Assembly: GCF_014930455.1 (NCBI RefSeq)
Contig: NZ_JAAIYO010000017.1
Coordinates: 115,023-179,022, forward strand
Origin: Corallococcus soli
Lineage (GTDB): Bacteria; Myxococcota; Myxococcia; Myxococcales; Myxococcaceae
DNA: 64,000 nucleotides
Reading direction: 5' to 3'
In this document: in pieces, positions 23,085-30,770 of the stretch
Layout: each line of letters starts with the position of its first letter
How positions within the stretch are numbered: position 1 is the first letter of the stretch
The notes under the pieces: generated by a model
Told to the model about the DNA's origin: nothing
Databases searched by the model: none
The model's input: only the letters and a program-made list of their open reading frames with translations
Position numbers and translations under genes: made by a program

Positions 23085-24802
23085 CCCACCCCTCCACCCA
23101 GCACGATGCGACCGCTGGCGTGCGCGCCCGCGTCCGACGTCAACTTGAAGCCCAGCCGTCCGGACTCCGCCGCCCAGGTGAGCTCCAGCGTCAGGTGCGT
23201 GCCGGGCGGAATCACCTGCTGGAACTTCAGCGTCTCCAGCCGCAGGAAGTCCGGCGGCAGGGCGAAGTGCTCGCGGCCCAGCAGGAGCGCCCAGTCCACC
23301 TGGACGACGCCGGGCAGGATGGGCGTGCCGGGGAAGTGCCCCTCGAAGTAGGGCGAGCCCTCCTGGGCCTCCAGCGACAGGAGCACGCGGTCCGGGGCGC
23401 GCTCCATCACGCGGAACGAGGGCCGCCTCGGGTCGAAGAGGGCGGCGAGCGCCGCTTCGGTGGATTTGCCCTGGGGGTTGACCGGCATGGCCTCCAGATA
23501 CCGGAACCGGCGCGGCAAGGCACTGGACTCGAAATGCGGGGCCAGTTTCTCGCGCAGCGCCTGGTTCAGGGAGCGTCTGCCCCCCGCCTCCTGGAGCCGC
23601 CAGCCCGCCGCGTCCGGCACCGCCACCACCGCGAGCGTCACCCGGTGCCCGTCCGCCAGGGGCAGCACGCGCGCCTCGCGCACGAGCCCGCTGTCCACCA
23701 GCGCCCGCTCCATGGCGCTCAGGGACACGCGCTTCTCCTCCAGCTTGAGCAGCCGGTCGCGCCGGCCCAGCAGCTCGAAGCCGCCGGGCACGGGCCGCGC
23801 CCGGTCCTCCGTCGTGAACCACGCGCCCTCGGGCAGGTCCAGGTGCGGCGAGCGGACGGCCAGGACGTCATCGGCGCCAGGGCCAGGGTCGGCGCCGGTG
23901 CGCACCTGCACGCCGGGCATCACCCGCCACGATGCGGCGTCGTCGGTGTCCCGCCTCCGCCACGCGACGCCGCCCGTCTCCGAGCTGCCGTAGACCTCCA
24001 CCGGCGCCCGTCCCAGCAGGTCCCGGCAGGCCTGGAGCGCTTCGGGGCCGAGCGGCCCTCCCGACGAGAACAGCCCGCGCAGGTGGCCGCGCGCCGACGC
24101 CCAGTCAAGCGACGGGGGCAGCCGCTTCAGGTGCGCGGGGCTGGCCACCAGCAGCGCGGGGCCCGGGCGCAGCGCGGCCACGACGTCCTCCGGGTAGGGC
24201 AGCGCGTGCGCGTCGAAGGGCCGGCCTGACGCCAGCGGCCACAGCACCCGGAACAACAGGCCGTAGATGTGCTGGTGCGACACGGTGGCCAGGACGGGCA
24301 CGTCCCCGGCCTCCGCGTCGAACAGGGCCCCTAACGTCACGACTTCGCGGGAGAGCTGCGACAGGCGCTTGGGGATGGCCGTGGGCTCTCCGCTGGAGCC
24401 GGACGTGTAGACGACCAGCGCGGCCAGCTCCGGCGCGAGCGCGCGGAACGCCCCGTCCGCGTCCGGGAGCGGCGCGATCGCCGTCACGCCTGCGGGGGCC
24501 CGTCCCGCGAAGCCCTCCACCTGGGCGCGCAGCGCGTCCAGCGTGGCGGGCCGCGCGTCGGCGGGGAGGTAGATGCACACGCCCGCATGCCAGGCGCCCA
24601 GGAGCGCGGCGGCGAACTCGAAGGTGTCCTCCAGGAAGAGCGCGTGCCGCGTCCCCCCGTGCGCCGCGAAGGCCGCGCGCCAGCCCGCGACCCGGGCCCG
24701 GAGCGCGGCGAAGTCCAGCACCTGTCCCTCGCGGTGGGCCACGGGGTACCCGGCGGGACGGCCGTGGACGAGCAGGTGTTCGAGCGCGAGCGGCTCACCC
24801 AT
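23081..24802 (-). CDS. Fused acyl-ACP ligase and dehydratase (ApeH-ApeI type)
   Basis: This 573-residue protein combines two APE functions. Residues 1 to about 445 form an adenylate-forming ligase: VVYTSGSSGEPTAI (about 130-145), YGSSETGGV, and the catalytic-type Lys in NPQGKSTEA. It would activate the aryl acid with ATP and load it on ACP. Residues about 460-573 form a hotdog dehydratase: YFEGHFPGTPILPGVVQVDW carries the FabA-like His. This half matches ApeI, which elsewhere is a separate protein that pairs with ApeP. The fusion is in one uninterrupted frame. It follows the COG4648 membrane-protein gene with an 8-base overlap. Confidence 0.88.
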   Translation of the reverse strand: MGEPLALEHLLVHGRPAGYPVAHREGQVLDFAALRARVAGWRAAFAAHGGTRHALFLEDTFEFAAALLGAWHAGVCIYLPADARPATLDALRAQVEGFAGRAPAGVTAIAPLPDADGAFRALAPELAALVVYTSGSSGEPTAIPKRLSQLSREVVTLGALFDAEAGDVPVLATVSHQHIYGLLFRVLWPLASGRPFDAHALPYPEDVVAALRPGPALLVASPAHLKRLPPSLDWASARGHLRGLFSSGGPLGPEALQACRDLLGRAPVEVYGSSETGGVAWRRRDTDDAASWRVMPGVQVRTGADPGPGADDVLAVRSPHLDLPEGAWFTTEDRARPVPGGFELLGRRDRLLKLEEKRVSLSAMERALVDSGLVREARVLPLADGHRVTLAVVAVPDAAGWRLQEAGGRRSLNQALREKLAPHFESSALPRRFRYLEAMPVNPQGKSTEAALAALFDPRRPSFRVMERAPDRVLLSLEAQEGSPYFEGHFPGTPILPGVVQVDWALLLGREHFALPPDFLRLETLKFQQVIPPGTHLTLELTWAAESGRLGFKLTSDAGAHASGRIVLGGGVG

Positions 24803-25346
24803 GGGCGTGCCGTGCGCGCACCCGCTGCCGCACCACCCATTCGCCGGCGAAGAGCAGCCCCATGAGGCCGTAGGCGATGAGGCCGTTGTAGAGCGCCCAG
24901 GTGGCGTCGCTCGCCCAGAGCGCGGTGGTGAGCGCGAGGCCGCCGTTGAGCACGAAGAAGCCGCACCACACCTGCGTCACCTTGCGCGTGTAGACGACGC
25001 CGGACGGGGGCAGGTCCTTCTCCCGCAGCCGCGCCAGCCGTTCAATGACGCTGGGGGGATAGGCGAGGCTGGTGGCGAAGACGGTGAGCAGCACGCCGTT
25101 CACCAGCACCGGGTAGAGCTTCAGGGGCAGCGCGTGGTTGCCCAGCATGCTGGAGGCCGCGAGCACCAGCGCCCCGACGGCGGCGGCGAGCCACTTCTTC
25201 TCACGGGTGGCCACCGCGCGCACCACCGCCATGCCCGCCAGGGGGAGCGCCATCCAGCGGGGCTCGAAGTGGCCCAGGCCCAGATAGACGAGTGGCGGAT
25301 ACGCGAGGCTCAAGAGCCCCAACAGCACCGGACGCAGGCGCTTCAC
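24795..25346 (-). CDS. apeG: COG4648-type integral membrane protein (ApeG-like)
   Basis: This 183-residue protein has about five hydrophobic segments (LRPVLLGLLSLAYPPLVYLGLG, WLAAAVGALVLAASSMLG, LYPVLVNGVLLTVFATSLAYPP, and two near the C-terminus) and the conserved PPSVIERLARL and VYTRKVTQVWCGFFVLNG blocks of the COG4648 family. These occur almost only in APE and related clusters, between the ACP and ligase genes, but their role is unknown. Its ATG overlaps the ACP stop. Confidence 0.82.
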   Translation of the reverse strand: MKRLRPVLLGLLSLAYPPLVYLGLGHFEPRWMALPLAGMAVVRAVATREKKWLAAAVGALVLAASSMLGNHALPLKLYPVLVNGVLLTVFATSLAYPPSVIERLARLREKDLPPSGVVYTRKVTQVWCGFFVLNGGLALTTALWASDATWALYNGLIAYGLMGLLFAGEWVVRQRVRARHAHG

Positions 25347-25603
25347 GCCGCGGCGGAGTCGCTGCCGAGCAGGCCGTGCAGCGCGTCCACCACGTCCTGC
25401 AGCGTGCGCACCGAACGGAACACCTCCGGCGGAACGCGCTGGCCGGCCACGGGCTTCAGGCGCACCAGCAGGTCGATGGCGTCGATGCTGTCGATGTCCA
25501 GGTCATCATGCAGCCGCGCCTCCGGGATGATGCGCGACGGTTCGATGTCGAAGGTTTCCTGGAGGATGGCGCTGAGGCGCTCGAACAACTCGGGCTTGGT
25601 CAT
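25343..25603 (-). CDS. apeF: Acyl carrier protein (ApeF-like)
   Basis: This 86-residue ACP carries the phosphopantetheine site DLDIDSIDAIDLL with Ser39. Charged helices I-III match a type II ACP. It is one of two tandem ACP genes and overlaps the membrane-protein gene by the ATGA arrangement. In characterised APE systems the two ACPs divide starter loading and chain extension; which does which cannot be told from this sequence. Confidence 0.9.
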   Translation of the reverse strand: MTKPELFERLSAILQETFDIEPSRIIPEARLHDDLDIDSIDAIDLLVRLKPVAGQRVPPEVFRSVRTLQDVVDALHGLLGSDSAAA

Positions 25604-25636
25604 GGGGTGGGTGGCTCCGCGCTGGGGGTTCAGGAA

Positions 25637-25900
25637 TCAGGATTTGGTGCGGTGGGTGCTGACGAAGTCCGCGAGCGCCCGCACGCTGGCGAAGTGGCGG
25701 CGGTTCTCCTTGGAGTCGCTCGCCAGCACGACGCCGTAGGACCGCTGCAACGCGAGTCCCAGCTCCAGGGCGTCGATGGAGTCCAGCCCCAGGCCTTCGA
25801 CGAACAACGGCGCGGCCGGATCGATGTCGTCCGGTTTGAGGTCTTCGAGGTTCAGCGTCTCGATGACCAGACGCTTGATTTCGTGCTCAAGCTCCAGCAT
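25637..25900 (-). CDS. apeE: Acyl carrier protein (ApeE-like)
   Basis: This 87-residue ACP has the motif GLGLDSIDALELGL with Ser41 as the phosphopantetheine site. It is separated from the second ACP gene by 33 bases, the largest gap inside the biosynthetic part of the operon, and overlaps the acyltransferase gene by 14 bases. The ATG at 25900 is chosen because the longer frame would add an Arg/Pro-rich leader with no ACP character. Confidence 0.9.
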   Translation of the reverse strand: MLELEHEIKRLVIETLNLEDLKPDDIDPAAPLFVEGLGLDSIDALELGLALQRSYGVVLASDSKENRRHFASVRALADFVSTHRTKS

Positions 25901-26666
25901 GGCCCTGGCTCTCCCGGGAGAAATGGTCGTGAAGGCGTGTGGTGAGGTGGCGCGCGGCCTTCGCCGCGTCGCCCGCATCCGCGTCCCTGGCGGAGACGGG
26001 GATGTCATCCTCCACGCGGATGATGAAGTGCATGGGCTTCGGCGGCACCTTCCACCAGGGCGTGCCCTTGGTGAGGCCCAGCGGCGCGACGCGGATGGTG
26101 ACGGGCGTGATGTCGCAGGGGCCGCGCACCGCGATGTTGGCGGCGCCGCGCTGCAACTGCATGGGCCCGTGCACGGGCGTGCGCGTGCCCTCCGGGAAGA
26201 TGATGAGGTTGTTGCCGGCCTTCACGGACGCGATGCAGTCCTGGATGAGCCCGGGCCCGGAGTCGTTGCACAGGTAGCGCGTCGCCCGGATGGGGCCGCG
26301 CATGAACGGGTTGTTCGCCAGGCTCGCCTTCACCACGCAGTCCGCGTTGGGCACCAGCGAGATGAGGAACACCACGTCGATGAGCGTCGGGTGGTTGGCC
26401 AGGATGAGCAGCCCGGAGCGCGACAGCTTCTCCACCCCTTCCAGTTCGTAGCGCAGCACGCCCAGGAACCGCATGTAGCCGACGAAGAAGCGGAAGGAGT
26501 GGTGCACCGCCAGCCGCGCCAGCCGCGTCTGCCGGGCCGGTTCGCGCACGAAGAGCTGGAGCAGCGGGAAGTAGATCAGGCGCAGCGCCAGCCCCCCCAG
26601 CCCGAACGTGGCGAAGGACAGGCCGGTGGCGAAGATGCGCCAGAGCCGGTCGAGCTTCTCAAGCAT
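25887..26666 (-). CDS. apeD: 1-acyl-glycerol-3-phosphate-type acyltransferase (ApeD-like)
   Basis: This 259-residue PlsC-like enzyme has two N-terminal hydrophobic stretches, the HX4D motif in LANHPTLIDVV and the FPEGTRTP acceptor motif. It probably acylates a glycerol phosphate or related lipid with the polyenoyl chain, anchoring the pigment in the membrane. It overlaps ApeC by 8 bases and ApeE by 14. Confidence 0.88.
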   Translation of the reverse strand: MLEKLDRLWRIFATGLSFATFGLGGLALRLIYFPLLQLFVREPARQTRLARLAVHHSFRFFVGYMRFLGVLRYELEGVEKLSRSGLLILANHPTLIDVVFLISLVPNADCVVKASLANNPFMRGPIRATRYLCNDSGPGLIQDCIASVKAGNNLIIFPEGTRTPVHGPMQLQRGAANIAVRGPCDITPVTIRVAPLGLTKGTPWWKVPPKPMHFIIRVEDDIPVSARDADAGDAAKAARHLTTRLHDHFSRESQGHAGA

Positions 26667-27402
26667 GGCGTTCCCACCGCCAACTCCGGGCGCCGCCCAC
26701 CGGGTGCTCCCACCGCCGCGCGCCGGAGACCAGGAAGCGCAGCGCGCGCAGGTCCTCTGGCAGCGACTCCGGCTCCGGTGACGGCGCGTCCGGCGCCCCG
26801 GCGTGGCAGCCCAGGTGGATGGCGTCCGGGCCGGTGGCGGCCGTCAGCAGGCACGCCCAGGCGCGCGGGAACTTCCACTCCACGGCCGGGGAGAAGTGCT
26901 GCCAGGGGGCGGGCACCGGCTCGTCGTAGATGACGACCATGACGCGGGGCGCGCCGTCCGCCAGCAGGCCCCCCGCCTCCGTGAAGGCGGCCTCCACCGT
27001 CTCCTCGCCCGCGGCGATGGCGCCATAGGCGGACGTGTCCCCCCGCGCGATGGAGTAGAGCGCGCCAATGGCGTTGTGCACCGACAGGCTGAATGACGTG
27101 GGCGACAGCGGCTCCGAGCGTGCCAACTGCGTGAGCAGCTCCAGCGAGCGGCCCAGGTCCCCGTAGCGGGAGGCGAAGAGCACCGGGGCCTCCGGGGCGT
27201 CCGCGTGCGCCGCATAGGTGGCCTGGAGGGCGATGCGCCCCAGCCGGTCCACCCGGCGGCGCATCATCGCGGGCATCTCCGCGAGCGCGGGCGTACCTTC
27301 GGCCGGGAGGGGGTGGGGCTTCGCGAGCCAGGTATCCCAAGCGGCCGGCTCAACGAGGCCAGGGGCCCATGCGGCCCAGCGCTGAACGGTGAATCCCATC
27401 AT
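26659..27402 (-). CDS. apeC: Cys-less ketosynthase-like chain-length factor (ApeC-like)
   Basis: This 247-residue protein is a shortened ketosynthase N-terminal domain. Where the active-site Cys would sit it reads FSLSVHNAIGALYS, so it cannot condense by itself. In characterised APE systems ApeC forms a heterodimer with ApeO and acts as the chain-length factor; the sequence here fits that. It is the first gene of the operon. Two ATGs occur at 27402 and 27399; neither has a strong ribosome-binding site. Loss of Cys is a family trait, not decay. Confidence 0.83.
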   Translation of the reverse strand: MMGFTVQRWAAWAPGLVEPAAWDTWLAKPHPLPAEGTPALAEMPAMMRRRVDRLGRIALQATYAAHADAPEAPVLFASRYGDLGRSLELLTQLARSEPLSPTSFSLSVHNAIGALYSIARGDTSAYGAIAAGEETVEAAFTEAGGLLADGAPRVMVVIYDEPVPAPWQHFSPAVEWKFPRAWACLLTAATGPDAIHLGCHAGAPDAPSPEPESLPEDLRALRFLVSGARRWEHPVGGARSWRWERHA

Positions 27403-27434
27403 GACGGAGAGGCCCCAAGCGCTCCCAAAGGCAA

Positions 27435-27463
27435 CCTTTACCAAAGCATCCACAGGGAGACAA
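27435..27463 (-). promoter_or_regulatory. Candidate promoter of the pigment operon
   Basis: On the minus strand, TTGTCT (27463-27458) and TAAAGG (27440-27435) are spaced by 17 bases and lie 33 bases before the first ATG of the operon. Match to the sigma-A consensus is moderate at -35 and weak at -10, so this is only a candidate. Confidence 0.3.
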
Positions 27464-27818
27464 TTGCAGCCCCCGGACGCGCCGGCAGGGGAGCAGGCGG
27501 TTGCTTCGCTTTGTGCCCCCAGGTCCTTGCAAACCGCCACTTTTGCTGGGGAAACACGCAATCCGGACTCGGCTTTCAGGAACCAGCAGGTTTGTCCAGG
27601 GGGGCCTGCCTCCAGAGCCCCCGCAGGTCGAAAAGACCCCCACGGGTGATTCGGAGCCACCGGGGACCCTGGGTCGCGTGCGTGCGTTGCCGACGTCGCG
27701 AAGGCCCTGCGTATTCACCGTCCCCGCGCGGCCATGCCGGAGCCCCGGTCAGAAGCGCTAAGGTTTTTCCAGTTCTTGCTCTGAATCCAGGTTCATGGAC
27801 GGGAGAGGCGCTCAAGAC
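27464..27818. other. Gene-free spacer between the pigment operon and the DUF4185 gene
   Basis: This divergent intergenic region, about 415 bases with the candidate promoter included, has no convincing coding sequence. It is noticeably less GC-rich than its surroundings in places (TTTTGCTGGGGAAACACGC near 27541, AAGGTTTTTCCAG near 27760), as expected for promoter DNA serving both directions. The plus-strand gene has GGGAGAGG 10 bases before its ATG. Confidence 0.5.
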
Positions 27819-29789
27819 ATGGGACGCACGACGACGTGGAAGCGGGTGGTGGCGGTGCAGGCGGTGTGGCTGTTGGGGGGCGCGGGCACCGCGGGCGCGG
27901 TGACGCCGACGAACGTGACGAAGGTGGCGCGGGTGACGGGGGCGACGCCTGCGGGGGAGCTGCTGCCCAACCCGAACCAGACGCACACGAACTATGAGGT
28001 GTACGGCACGGACCTGGGCATCGTCTGGGACAAGGGCGGCGGGGAGGTGTTCGTCCTGTTCGGGGACACCTTCGGCGTGGGCTGGTGTGGCGACGGCGGG
28101 TGCGGGGGCGGGTGGCGCAGCAACGTGCTGGCGCGCTCGGCGGACGCCACGCTGTCCAACGGCCTCACCTTCACCACGATGGTGCAGGACCGCACGCGGC
28201 ACGCGAAGGAGATCCTCCCGTCGAAGAAGGTGAACAACGACGAGATGACCGTCATCCCCACCGCGGGCGTCACCGTGGGCTCGCGGCACTACATCCATTA
28301 TATGTCCGTGCACCACTGGGGTGACCCGGGGCAGTGGTTCACGAACCACGCGGGCATCGCGTACTCGGACGACAACGGCCAGAACTGGGTGAAGCACCCG
28401 TCGGCCCGCTGGGCGAACAACGCGGCCTGGACGAACCCCTTCCAGATGGCGGCGATGGTGAAGAACGGCGGGTTCGTCTACCTGTTCACCACGCCCAACG
28501 GCCGCTTCGGCAACGTGCACCTGGCGCGCGCTCCGGAGGGCGCGCTGCTGGACATCAACGCGTACCGCTACTGGGACGGCAGCGGCTGGTCCACGTCGCA
28601 GGCGGCGGCGCGGCCCGTGGCCATCGGCGTCGCGGGAGAGCTGTCCGTCGTCTACAACGCGGCGCTGGGCCGCTTCCTGATGACGTACCTCAACGAGCAC
28701 CGTCAGGCCGTCGTCCTGCGCGACGCGGGCACGCCGACCGGGCCCTGGAGCGGGGAGAAGGTGCTGGCCACCGGCGCTGCCTTCCCCGGCATCTACAACG
28801 CGTTCATCCACCCGTGGGGCCAGAGCGCCACGGAGCTGTACTTCATCTCCTCGCAGTGGACGCCCTACAACACGTTCCTGCTGCGCGCGTCGCTCGCCGC
28901 CGACACGCAAGGGGACAACCTGCTGTCGGAGCCGGGCTTCGAGACGCAGGCCGCGACGCCGACGATGGCGCCCTGGTACCTCGCGGGCGGAGGCGGCATC
29001 GACCGCGCGCAGGGGCAGGCGCGCACCGGACAGGACAACGGCTTCGTGCGCGGCGGCAGCGGCTGGAACGCGCTCAAGCAGAACGTCGTCGTGCAGCCCC
29101 ACACGGACTACACGCTCAAGGGGTGGCTGCGGACGTCCTCCAACAACGCGGCGGGCTACTTCGGCGCGCGCGCGGCGGGCAACGGCCCCGTCCTGGGCGA
29201 GGCGCCCTTTGGCGCGCTGGCGGCGTGGACCGAGCGCACCGTCACCTTCAACTCCGGCGCGAACACCGTGGTGGAGGTCTACGGCGGCGTCTGGGCGGAC
29301 GCGGGCGACACCTGGGCGCAGCTGGATGACGTGAGCCTCGCGCGGGGCGCGAACCTCGTCGCGCAGGGCGGCTTCGAACAGCAGCCCTCCGGCACGGCCA
29401 CCTCCCCCTGGTACACGCTGGGCAAGGCGGGCATCGACCGGGGGCTGGGCTTCGCGCGCACGGGCGCGAACAACGCGTGGGTGCGCAACAACACGGGCTG
29501 GAACGCCATCAAGCAGGAGGTCGCGGTGACGCCCCACACCCGCTACACGCTGACGGGCTGGGTGAAGACGTCCGCCAACCAGGACGACGGCTACTTCGGC
29601 GCGCGCGTGCTCAACAACGGCCCCATCCTCAACGAGGCGCACCTCACCCAGGCCCTGGGCAACTACACGCTCCAGAGCGTCTCGTTCGACTCCGGCCCGA
29701 ACCACGCCGTGGAGGTGTACGCCGGGACGTGGGCGAACACGGGTGACACCTGGCTCCAGGTGGACGACGTGGCGGTGACGCGAAACTAG
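27819..29789 (+). CDS. Secreted DUF4185 glycosidase with two carbohydrate-binding-like modules
   Basis: This 656-residue secreted protein has a signal peptide ending near GTAGA. Residues about 20-355 form a five-bladed-propeller-like DUF4185 domain (VYGTDLGIVWDKGGGEVFVLFGDTFG, NNDEMTVIPTAG, PFQMAAMVKNGGFVYLFTTPNGR). Some DUF4185 proteins were recently shown to be endo-D-arabinanases (GH183) acting on mycobacterial arabinan. Two tandem C-terminal modules of about 145 residues (from about 360 and 505) share the unit FARTGxNNxWVR, WNAxKQxV, HTxYTLxGW, GYFGAR and DTWxQxDDV; they resemble CBM4/9-like jelly rolls. The ATG at 27819 is preferred over one 24 bases upstream by its ribosome-binding site. 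Substrate is inferred from family only. Confidence 0.8.
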   Translation: MGRTTTWKRVVAVQAVWLLGGAGTAGAVTPTNVTKVARVTGATPAGELLPNPNQTHTNYEVYGTDLGIVWDKGGGEVFVLFGDTFGVGWCGDGGCGGGWRSNVLARSADATLSNGLTFTTMVQDRTRHAKEILPSKKVNNDEMTVIPTAGVTVGSRHYIHYMSVHHWGDPGQWFTNHAGIAYSDDNGQNWVKHPSARWANNAAWTNPFQMAAMVKNGGFVYLFTTPNGRFGNVHLARAPEGALLDINAYRYWDGSGWSTSQAAARPVAIGVAGELSVVYNAALGRFLMTYLNEHRQAVVLRDAGTPTGPWSGEKVLATGAAFPGIYNAFIHPWGQSATELYFISSQWTPYNTFLLRASLAADTQGDNLLSEPGFETQAATPTMAPWYLAGGGGIDRAQGQARTGQDNGFVRGGSGWNALKQNVVVQPHTDYTLKGWLRTSSNNAAGYFGARAAGNGPVLGEAPFGALAAWTERTVTFNSGANTVVEVYGGVWADAGDTWAQLDDVSLARGANLVAQGGFEQQPSGTATSPWYTLGKAGIDRGLGFARTGANNAWVRNNTGWNAIKQEVAVTPHTRYTLTGWVKTSANQDDGYFGARVLNNGPILNEAHLTQALGNYTLQSVSFDSGPNHAVEVYAGTWANTGDTWLQVDDVAVTRN

Positions 29790-29826
29790 CGCCGCGGCTC
29801 CGGGCCCCGGGCGGCCAACGTGCCGC

Positions 29827-30486
29827 TCAGGGCTCGGCGGGGAACAGCGCGCGCAGGTCCTTGAGCGTGCGGGGACTGGCACCCCGGGGGCCGGTGACCC
29901 AGATGATCTCCGGCTCCAGCGCCAGCTCGCGCCAGGCCACCGCGCCGCCGTCGGGCAGCAGCACCTCGCCGTCCAGGCGCACCACCGAGTGGCGCCGCGA
30001 CACCGCCTCCAGACCGAACAGCAGCCGCTCCACGTCGCTCCAGCGCGCGGGGGCGAACAGCAGATCCACGTCCGACAGCGGCCGCAGGAAGGGCACGCCC
30101 GAGCGCAGCTGCCACGCCAGCGAGCCGAACACCGCCACCGTGAGGTCCAGCACGGTGCCCAGCGCGAGGACGTCCTCCAGCGCGGGCTGCCACGCGGCGG
30201 GCGCGGAGGCGCGGGCCTCGCCCACGGTGGGCGGCGGCAGCACGCGCACCACGGCCGGCAGGGCCACGTGCACCGCCAGGTGACGGCGGTCGGGCAGGGT
30301 GAGTCCCAGGCGCAGCTCGTCGTCCTGGTCCGGCATGTCCTGGCGGGCGACCGTGAGGGGCCGGCCCTGGTCGCTCCACGCCTTCACCTGCCGGAGGACG
30401 TCCGGGTTCAGCGGTGAGCGCAGGTGCTCCGCCCAGTCGGCGCCCAGGTACACCCAGTCGTGCCGTACCGGACGCTTACCCGGCAT
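29827..30486 (-). CDS. MdcG-like phosphoribosyl-dephospho-CoA transferase, orphan
   Basis: This 219-residue nucleotidyltransferase matches the malonate decarboxylase holo-ACP synthase family: N-terminal HDWVYL block, AVFGSLAWQLRSG (the GS nucleotide loop) and PLSDVDLLF (the DxD metal site). MdcG transfers the 2'-phosphoribosyl-3'-dephospho-CoA prosthetic group to the acyl carrier subunit of malonate decarboxylase. None of the partner genes (mdcA-E, mdcB) lies in this window. The ATG at 30486 is chosen since the protein then begins at the conserved N-terminus. It is convergent with the DUF4185 gene. Confidence 0.75.
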   Translation of the reverse strand: MPGKRPVRHDWVYLGADWAEHLRSPLNPDVLRQVKAWSDQGRPLTVARQDMPDQDDELRLGLTLPDRRHLAVHVALPAVVRVLPPPTVGEARASAPAAWQPALEDVLALGTVLDLTVAVFGSLAWQLRSGVPFLRPLSDVDLLFAPARWSDVERLLFGLEAVSRRHSVVRLDGEVLLPDGGAVAWRELALEPEIIWVTGPRGASPRTLKDLRALFPAEP

Positions 30487-30631
30487 CAATGACGGACCCC
30501 TCTGCCCGGGCGGAACCCGGGCGTCCTCGCCGGGAGGCTCGCGGACGCGGAAGGAGGGGCGGAGCAACGGAGGCCATCACCACCCGATTCATTACCCGGA
30601 TTCACGCCCCGGGTGGGGCCCAACCTGCACG

Positions 30632-30651
30632 GGGCGGCGCGAGAGCCGCCC
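30632..30651. other. Perfect 7-bp hairpin in a non-coding stretch
   Basis: GGGCGGC (30632-30638) and GCCGCCC (30645-30651) flank a 6-nt loop. A second palindrome, CCCGGAAATCCGGG, lies at 30677-30690. Both sit in the 284-base gap between the MdcG-like gene and the next minus-strand gene, where there is no coding evidence. They may mark transcription termination for the membrane-protein gene, which ends at 30771. Confidence 0.4.
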
Positions 30652-30770
30652 GGCCGTCCTCTGGCCTGCACCTCTCCCCGGAAATCCGGGTGGGAGGCCC
30701 TGTGTGGGGAGGCGGCCTCGCGGGAGGCGGAGCGCTCCCGTGCCCGGCGTGTAGACCCGGAAACGCGGGG

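Noticed and set aside
26659..27402. Ketosynthase lacking the active-site Cys, as a pseudogene
   Set aside because: Cys loss is expected for chain-length-factor-like ApeC, and the frame is intact and first in the operon.
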